64,000 bases of DNA from an uncultured Clostridium sp. Its GTDB lineage: Bacteria; Bacillota; Clostridia; TANB77; CAG-508. The notes under the pieces are model-generated. The model ran no database searches. It was not told the origin of the DNA and was given only the letters and a program-made list of their open reading frames with translations. Location: contig CANOSM010000005.1 in NCBI GenBank assembly GCA_947569365.1, positions 27,219-91,218 of the forward strand, in the 5' to 3' direction. Below, in pieces: positions 59,009-64,000 of the stretch (the stretch's first letter is position 1; each line of letters begins with the position of its first letter). Made by a program: the position numbers and the translations under genes.

Positions 59009-59406
59009 TATATATATTCCTCACTAATTATTATTATATTTATAAATTATTGTAAATAATTATATTAAACTTTTTATAGGTATACAATACCTATATGAAA
59101 AAGTTGTACAAAATTATAAAAAATACACAGCTCCAAAAAATTAATTTATTTTTATCAGTATTATTATAACTCCAATAGAATATCCAATTAAAAAAAAGGA
59201 AACAGTTCAAATTTAAAAAATATTATAATCAATAAGATCATAATAATAATTACTATTTGATAGCCAAAATTATGAATTTAAGTTTATTAGGGATAAAAAA
59301 TATTTTAATTTTTCTATCATATTATCTCCTTCTCATGTCTAACCAAATTTATAAATGAATAATATGCAGGGAGTTAGTTATGTGTAAACTTGAACAAAAT
59401 AAGAGC
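59009..59406. other. Non-coding gap between the RBBP9-like gene and the mobile region
   Basis: About 400 bases, AT-rich, no supportable gene or RNA. Confidence 0.4.
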
Positions 59407-59444
59407 AAAAAAACTCTAAATTTCATAACATTTAGAGTTTTTTT
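59407..59444. terminator. Strong bidirectional terminator
   Basis: Perfect stem aaactctaaat (59411-59421) with atttagagttt (59430-59440), A run on one side and T run on the other; likely stops the minus-strand mobile-region transcript. Confidence 0.8.
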
Positions 59445-59466
59445 GTTTAAAGAATTTTTTATGTCA

Positions 59467-59902
59467 CTATTTAGTGAAAGCTATATTTCTGGGCTTCATA
59501 GTTATAATAGTCAAAGGCATTCTTCCAATCAATCCTGCCATTAACTTTTTCAATCTTGTAATTTTTTTCAGCCCATTATGAATACCATTATAGTATTCAA
59601 AGTAGTCTTTGCAGTCTGTACATAAAACCATTACTCTCCCATCTAGGAGACTGTTTAAAAGATCAATGTCAATATCATTTGGTTAACTGGATACCGATGT
59701 CTCTTATTTCTTCTTGAGAGATTAAAGCTCTAACTAACCTTGTGGTATCCTTTTTAAAGATGTACAGAGGGTGCTTATTATCATACCCATAATAGATAGC
59801 TAATACTTCAGTATTATCTTCTACTACTTCAATCCGTCTAATTGCATAATGATAAAAAGCATGACTAAAGTTATTATAAAAGTCAATAAAAAAGTTTTTC
59901 AT
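59467..59902 (-). pseudogene. Mobile-region hypothetical protein with one frame break
   Basis: ATG 59902 (RBS aaggaag-type) encodes KNFFIDFYNNFSHAFYHYAIRRIEVVEDN...EEIRDIGIQLTK then TGA at 59675; one base more in the A3 run there would join it to NDIDIDLLNSLLDGRVMVLCTDCKDYFEYYNG...NIAFTK, ending at 59467. Probably one gene of about 145 aa. Contains one in-frame CGG followed by A (59834-59836 complement) in a context where triplet reading as Arg seems required. Family unknown; typical of integrative elements. Confidence 0.5.
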
Positions 59903-60276
59903 AAAAATCCTTCCTTTCTTTATTCAAAATATTATAACTACAATATTATTATACCACCATTTACAAATTGCAAATTTTACAAGAAAACACATAAAATAAA
60001 AAGTCATCATACTAGAACTATTTCTAATACAATGACTTTATTTAATGGAGCGATATTCTTACAAGTTACGAACTCTCTTGTTCTCTTTCTAGTATTTATT
60101 ATATACTCATTATAAATTGTATGCAATAGTAATTAAGATATTTTTTAATATATTTGCATTTAAAGTAAGAGTAATATGGCATAAATTTAGTAGTTAATGC
60201 GAGAATAATTTGTAATTTTACGTAAAATGATGTATAATTTAGTTAGTACTTGTTTTTGAAACCAAAAAGTTAAACA

Positions 60277-60300
60277 CTTGGAGGTTTCAAAGCCTCCAAG
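60277..60300 (+). promoter_or_regulatory. Leader hairpin before the 116-aa protein
   Basis: cttggagg (60277-60284) pairs with cctccaag (60293-60300). No T run follows, and the RBS aaggagga lies 8 bases on, so it could modulate translation or mRNA stability. Confidence 0.5.
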
Positions 60301-60322
60301 AAATTTTAAGGAGGAACAGAGA

Positions 60323-60673
60323 ATGGCTGAAACAACAATAGCAAAAGCAACATTTTTCACAACCAACATTGAGGTGCCTGTTAAAACACTTATGCTGAAC
60401 AGTACACTCAAGGATTTTGATGTTCGTGAACTTGAAGAACACTTTGAAGATCTGCTTCAAGCAATCGACCCTCATATTTACTCACCCAACCGTAAATTCG
60501 ATTATGAAAAATGCCGTATTCTTATGAAATGGGCTTACAATTGCAATGCTTCTTTAGAAAATTATTCTAATTCTCTTGATGTGGAAGGCAATAAAGTAAT
60601 CAAATTTTCATTTGGATTCGTGGACATGGATGAGATGCAGTACTTTGTTAATGGATTAAATACTCTAAAATAA
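60323..60673 (+). CDS. Hypothetical 116-aa protein of the mobile region
   Basis: ATG 60323 with a good RBS (taaggagga). Acidic, alpha/beta, with no recognised domain: DVRELEEHFEDLLQAIDPHIYSPNRKFDYEKCRILMKWAYN. Its codon use (CGT, CTG, GAC, CAC) is clearly less AT-biased than the chromosome, suggesting recent arrival. Ends at its own terminator. Confidence 0.6.
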   Translation: MAETTIAKATFFTTNIEVPVKTLMLNSTLKDFDVRELEEHFEDLLQAIDPHIYSPNRKFDYEKCRILMKWAYNCNASLENYSNSLDVEGNKVIKFSFGFVDMDEMQYFVNGLNTLK

Positions 60674-60697
60674 TTAGGCACTAACCGAAATGGAAAG

Positions 60698-60734
60698 ACT
60701 GACATGTTCTCATAAGAGTTCATGTCAGTTTTTA
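60698..60734 (+). terminator. Terminator after the 116-aa protein gene
   Basis: Perfect 9-bp stem actgacatg (60698-60706) with catgtcagt (60721-60729), T run. Confidence 0.85.
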
Positions 60735-60736
60735 TA

Positions 60737-61675
60737 CTATAAATTTATGATTTTTTCTATAATCTCTATTTCTATTTTGTTAATTGCAAAGCATTTTTTA
60801 CCTAGATCTTTTATTAAAGCTCCTAAATGATACATTTCCTTATTATCTATAACAATAAACCTATCATGAAATTTATTCGTTTTAGCAACTTTTAATATAG
60901 GATATTCTTTATTGAATTTTTTAATATCTAAATTTTCAATATTACTTTTTTCTGATGTTAGAATAACTACTTCTACAGTATTTTTCTTTTTGGCTAACAT
61001 TTTTAAAATACTGTCATCAATATAATTGTCTATAATCAAAATTTTGTTATTTGCTCTTTTTATAATATCTACAATGATACTATATGCATCATATATTTGA
61101 CCATCAAAAAATACTCTTTGCTTAATGTTCTCTTCTAATTGTAGTTGATTAAAGACCTCATCAAATTTTTTATTATGTTCTTGTAATTGATATTCTACAT
61201 TTGTTAATCTTTCGAATACTTGTCCATTTAACATTAAAAATTTTCGCATTTCTACAAATGCATTCATAATATTTATACTTACTTGAACAGCTATATCATT
61301 TTTCAACAAACCTGATAACATAGCTATTCCTTGTTCTGTAAATACATAAGGTACATATTTTTTTCCTCTATGTTTACTATTTTCATTTTTTGAACTGGTC
61401 GCAATTTGCGACCAGTTATTCTCCTGATCTAAATTTAGAATTGTAGTTTGCCTTTTTAAATTATTTATTTCTTCCTCTGTTAATTAAAAACAGAAATTTT
61501 TTGGAAATCTTTCTTTGTTTCTACTTACAGTTTCATTTATTCTTTTTGTCTGATAATTATATAGTCTAGCTACATCACTATCTAGCATAACTTGTTTTCC
61601 TCTTATTGTATAAATTGAATTTTTTATTTCTTCAATAGCTAATTCATTCTGAATTACTAATTTGTTTTCTTCCAT
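60737..61675 (-). pseudogene. ORF6N-domain protein with PLD-like C-terminus, interrupted by an in-frame TAA
   Basis: ATG 61675 starts EENKLVIQNELAIEEIKNSIYTIRGKQVMLDSDVARLYN, an ORF6N DNA-binding domain common in phages and mobile elements. After NKERFPKNFCF a TAA (near 61484-61486) stands where the family has Gln (FCFQLTEEE); the same frame then runs on unbroken through LKRQTTILN, YVFTEQGIAMLSGLL and a C-terminal DUF with NNKILIIDNYIDDSILKML and KFHDRFIVID (phospholipase D-like). A single CAA-to-TAA change explains it. Either a nonsense pseudogene or occasional read-through. Confidence 0.8.
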
Positions 61676-61706
61676 AGATTGACATCCTCTTCTTACTTCA
61701 TATATT

Positions 61707-62054
61707 TTAAAACATTTGTTCTATATTGTCGATGCTTTTGTGATTTTTTATTTTAAAATTTATACTATTGAAAAGATATAAAGCAACTTTATTTTGCTGT
61801 GTTGAATCCATTTCCATAATTTTAGCTGAAACAAAAATTATATAAGGATAATTTGCAAAGTTGACAATAGTTGTCCTGTACTCAATATTAAATTCTTTTA
61901 GTAGATTATCAAAGCATTTATACATTTCTTTTTTATCATATTCTAAATCAGTGTGACTATAATTATCACACATACATATTGCTAATCTTAATTTGTTTTC
62001 TAAATCCATATCTTTTATCATTTCTATTACATAATTTATTTTTTCATCATTCAT
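61707..62054 (-). CDS. Hypothetical 115-aa protein
   Basis: Helical, with KINYVIEMIKDMDLENKLRLAICMCDNYSH at the start and IIFVSAKIMEMDSTQQNKVALYLFNSI later. No recognised domain. RBS aaaggaac before the ATG. Probably cargo of the element marked by the recombinase. Confidence 0.5.
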   Translation of the reverse strand: MNDEKINYVIEMIKDMDLENKLRLAICMCDNYSHTDLEYDKKEMYKCFDNLLKEFNIEYRTTIVNFANYPYIIFVSAKIMEMDSTQQNKVALYLFNSINFKIKNHKSIDNIEQMF

Positions 62055-62085
62055 ATTTTTTAGTTCCTTTCAATTTTTATTTTTG

Positions 62086-62210
62086 GGGTATGGGGTGTAA
62101 AACCCCATATTGAAATTTGTGCTGGAGTACAAATTCATTGCTTGCTGGCTGGGACACAAATTTGCATTTGCGGGAGCACAAATGCAGTGCTTGCTAGGAC
62201 AAGAATTTAT
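62086..62210. repeat. Imperfect short repeats and a hairpin near the recombinase end
   Basis: tatgggg/ccccata hairpin at about 62088-62108, then three diverged copies of a block with gctggNNcacaaatt..gc (about 62120-62205). Longest GC-rich non-coding stretch in the region; could be part of the element's recombination or origin zone. Confidence 0.4.
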
Positions 62211-62258
62211 AATTTTTCAAATATTCCACTTTTCTTGTACAGTTTTTCTTTTTATCTT

Positions 62259-64000
62259 TTATAAAATTTCTGTTGGAATTTTTGGTATTAAAGTTAAGTA
62301 ATCTACTATATTTCCATTCTGGATATAAGGGCAATTTATAATTCCATTCGTATAAAAATTCTGTTTTATTAGTTCATTATATATCGTTAAAGTAGCATTA
62401 TCATACTCATTATTTGCTATTTTTGTATTTGAAAATACAAAATAATCTTCTTGCAACTTTTCTAGTTCTTGTTTAGTAATTGCTTCTTTATAAATAAATC
62501 CAATATTATTGTTTTTTAGTATTCCGTATAAATATTCAATATAATCTTTGTTACTTTTTGAGATAAATTCTTCTGTAAATTTTATATTTGTTATCTCAAT
62601 ATTATAGTTTTTATCTCTTTTAATTTCGATTGTATCAATTAATCTTTTAATCAATTCTTTCTTTGCTTTTCTATTTAAACTATCAAAAATAAATGCAAAA
62701 CCCAATCTGTTTTTGAATATTACTTCATCATTTTTAATATCACAATTTAACTTTTTCAATAGTTCTATTGTATATTCTTTATAATCATTGTTAGGATCAA
62801 TTTGTTGCTTTTTCTTATTTAAGTTTTCTATTTCTTTCTTAATTACATCATTTTTAATGTTAATTGTTTCAACATTTAAGGTAGAACTTAAGTATAAATC
62901 TACTAATTTTTTCTCTTGCATTTTTAGTTTCTCAATAGCTTTTTCTATGTCTTTAATATCTTTTGTTTTTGTGGAATTGCATACTATAATTTCGTTATCC
63001 ATATCATACATATATCTTGTTAATTCATTTAAAACTCTAACTAATTTTTGTTCTATTTTATCTGAGCTATAATGTATCCCTTTGGATTTGCAATTAGGAT
63101 TTTTGCAAGTTAGATGATAATATACTTTTTCTTTTGGTGTTCCACTATACTTAAAAGAGTTTGTAAAAGATAGTATCTTTCCACAAGTAGGACATCTAAC
63201 AATTCCAGTAAATAAGTGAATATGCTCTCCATAATTTGAATGTTTATTTCTTTCTAAAATTTTTCTAGTTAAATTCCATATACCATTATCTATAATTGGC
63301 TTACAATAATTTTCAACTCTTAATATATCTTGTGGCTTTCTACAATATTTGCCATACTCAAATATACCAATATAAATAGAATTAGTAAGTATCTTATAAA
63401 CTCTATCACTTGTCCATTTTCCTGTTTTTAAATACACATTGCTATCTTTCATAGTTGTTGCAATACTTCTAGTTGATTTACCTTGCTTACATAGTTCAAA
63501 AATTTCTTTAACAACTTGCGATTCAATTGGCTCTATTTCTAAATGACCTGTTTCACTATTTCTGATATAGCCATAGGGAGCTTTACTAGGATGTATATGT
63601 TCTAACGCCATTTCTTCCATTGCTCTTTTAGTTCTTGATCCAATTTCTTTTCTTTCTCTTTGACCAAATACTAAGTTCATTCCAAATATCATTTCACCAT
63701 TTGCAGTAGATACATCATATGGCTCTAAAATAAGCTCTATTTTAACATCATGTTCTTCACAATAGTTTAAAAGCAAAATCCATCATAGTTATTTCTAGTT
63801 AACCTGTCTACTTTAATAGCAACTATTGTTTCAATTTTGTGTGACTTAATATCTTTTAAAAGTCTTTGCATTTCTGGTCGCATTAAATCTTTTCCAGAAT
63901 GTCCTGCATCATTGTATACATCTACAATATCGTAATCATTCTTTTCACAATATTCTTTTATCATTCGTAACTGTGAATCAATAGAATAGCCATTATCTCT
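62259..64000 (-). pseudogene. Large serine recombinase, 5' end outside window, one frame break
   Basis: Site-specific recombinase of the resolvase/large serine family, running off the window edge. Visible N-terminal catalytic-domain residues: NGYSIDSQLRMIKEYC, DAGHSGKDLMRPEMQRLLKDI and IVAIKVDRLTRNNYDGF; then recombinase domain (KAPYGYIRN...GKSTRSIATTMKDSNVYLKTGKW) and zinc ribbon (CPTCGKILSF...CKNPNCKSKG) followed by a coiled coil. The frame breaks at about 63774-63779 in a T4 run where T5 would give DGFFLLNYCEEH. Pseudogene or homopolymer error. Confidence 0.85.

Noticed and set aside
62086..62210. Short repeats near the recombinase as a CRISPR array
   Set aside because: Copies are imperfect, unequal in spacing and too few; no cas genes.

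Overview
The window is very AT-rich DNA from a spore-forming, low-GC Firmicute, most likely an uncultivated gut Clostridia lineage. The main clues are spoIIGA-sigE, the HlyD-like/sepF/divIVA division block, the ylxM-ffh-rpsP-khpA-rimM-trmD-rplS operon, near-exclusive AGA use for arginine and strong AGGAGG ribosome-binding sites. I cannot name a genus.

Layout. 1-0.9 kb: end of a surface protein. 1.2-2.8 kb: spoIIGA-sigE. 2.8-3.0 kb: a palindromic repeat and a possible small RNA. 3.0-5.7 kb (minus): an atypical murE and a degenerate glycosyltransferase. 5.9-12.4 kb: pth, rng, rimO, scpB, proS. 12.8-15 kb: groES-groEL under a CIRCE-like operator, and a tiny Cys-rich protein. 15.3-25.1 kb: mutL, miaA, HlyD-like, sepF, divIVA, rsmD, ftsK. 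25.1-31.9 kb: an unknown protein, a beta-CASP metallo-hydrolase, a GH15 enzyme, and an ECF sigma/anti-sigma pair. 32-37 kb: small regulators, radA, a cyclophilin and membrane proteins. 37-43 kb: the ffh-rplS ribosome/SRP operon. 43-48.4 kb: two ABC-2 type exporters. 48.4-59 kb: an MNT/HEPN remnant, alpha-amylase, a cluster of SDR, inositol-monophosphatase-like, HD, TrpF-like and RBBP9-like proteins, a Fic protein and one tRNA gene. 59.4-64 kb: a decaying mobile region with an ORF6N protein and a serine recombinase.

Main discovery candidate: natural decoding of the four-base codon CGGA as glycine. Three otherwise intact conserved genes (rimO, the beta-CASP metallo-hydrolase and the ECF sigma factor) each need a +1 frame shift. 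In all three the shift falls on an in-frame CGGA, at a position where the family has glycine. By my reading, in-frame CGG is absent from every other recognisable core gene here. The only tRNA gene in the window (55791-55864, minus) is a tRNA-Gly whose anticodon loop reads C-U-U-C-C-G-A. Its four bases UCCG (anticodon UCC plus G37) are exactly complementary to CGGA, and an alternative fold gives the 8-base loop typical of laboratory frameshift-suppressor tRNAs. The sequence therefore carries both halves of a possible quadruplet-decoding system: the codons and a matching tRNA.

Several accessory genes (SDR, HEPN, a mobile-region protein, serine recombinase, a Spo0E remnant) also carry frame breaks, but these are mostly one-base losses in A or T runs. 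They look like ordinary decay or homopolymer sequencing error and differ in kind from the CGGA sites.
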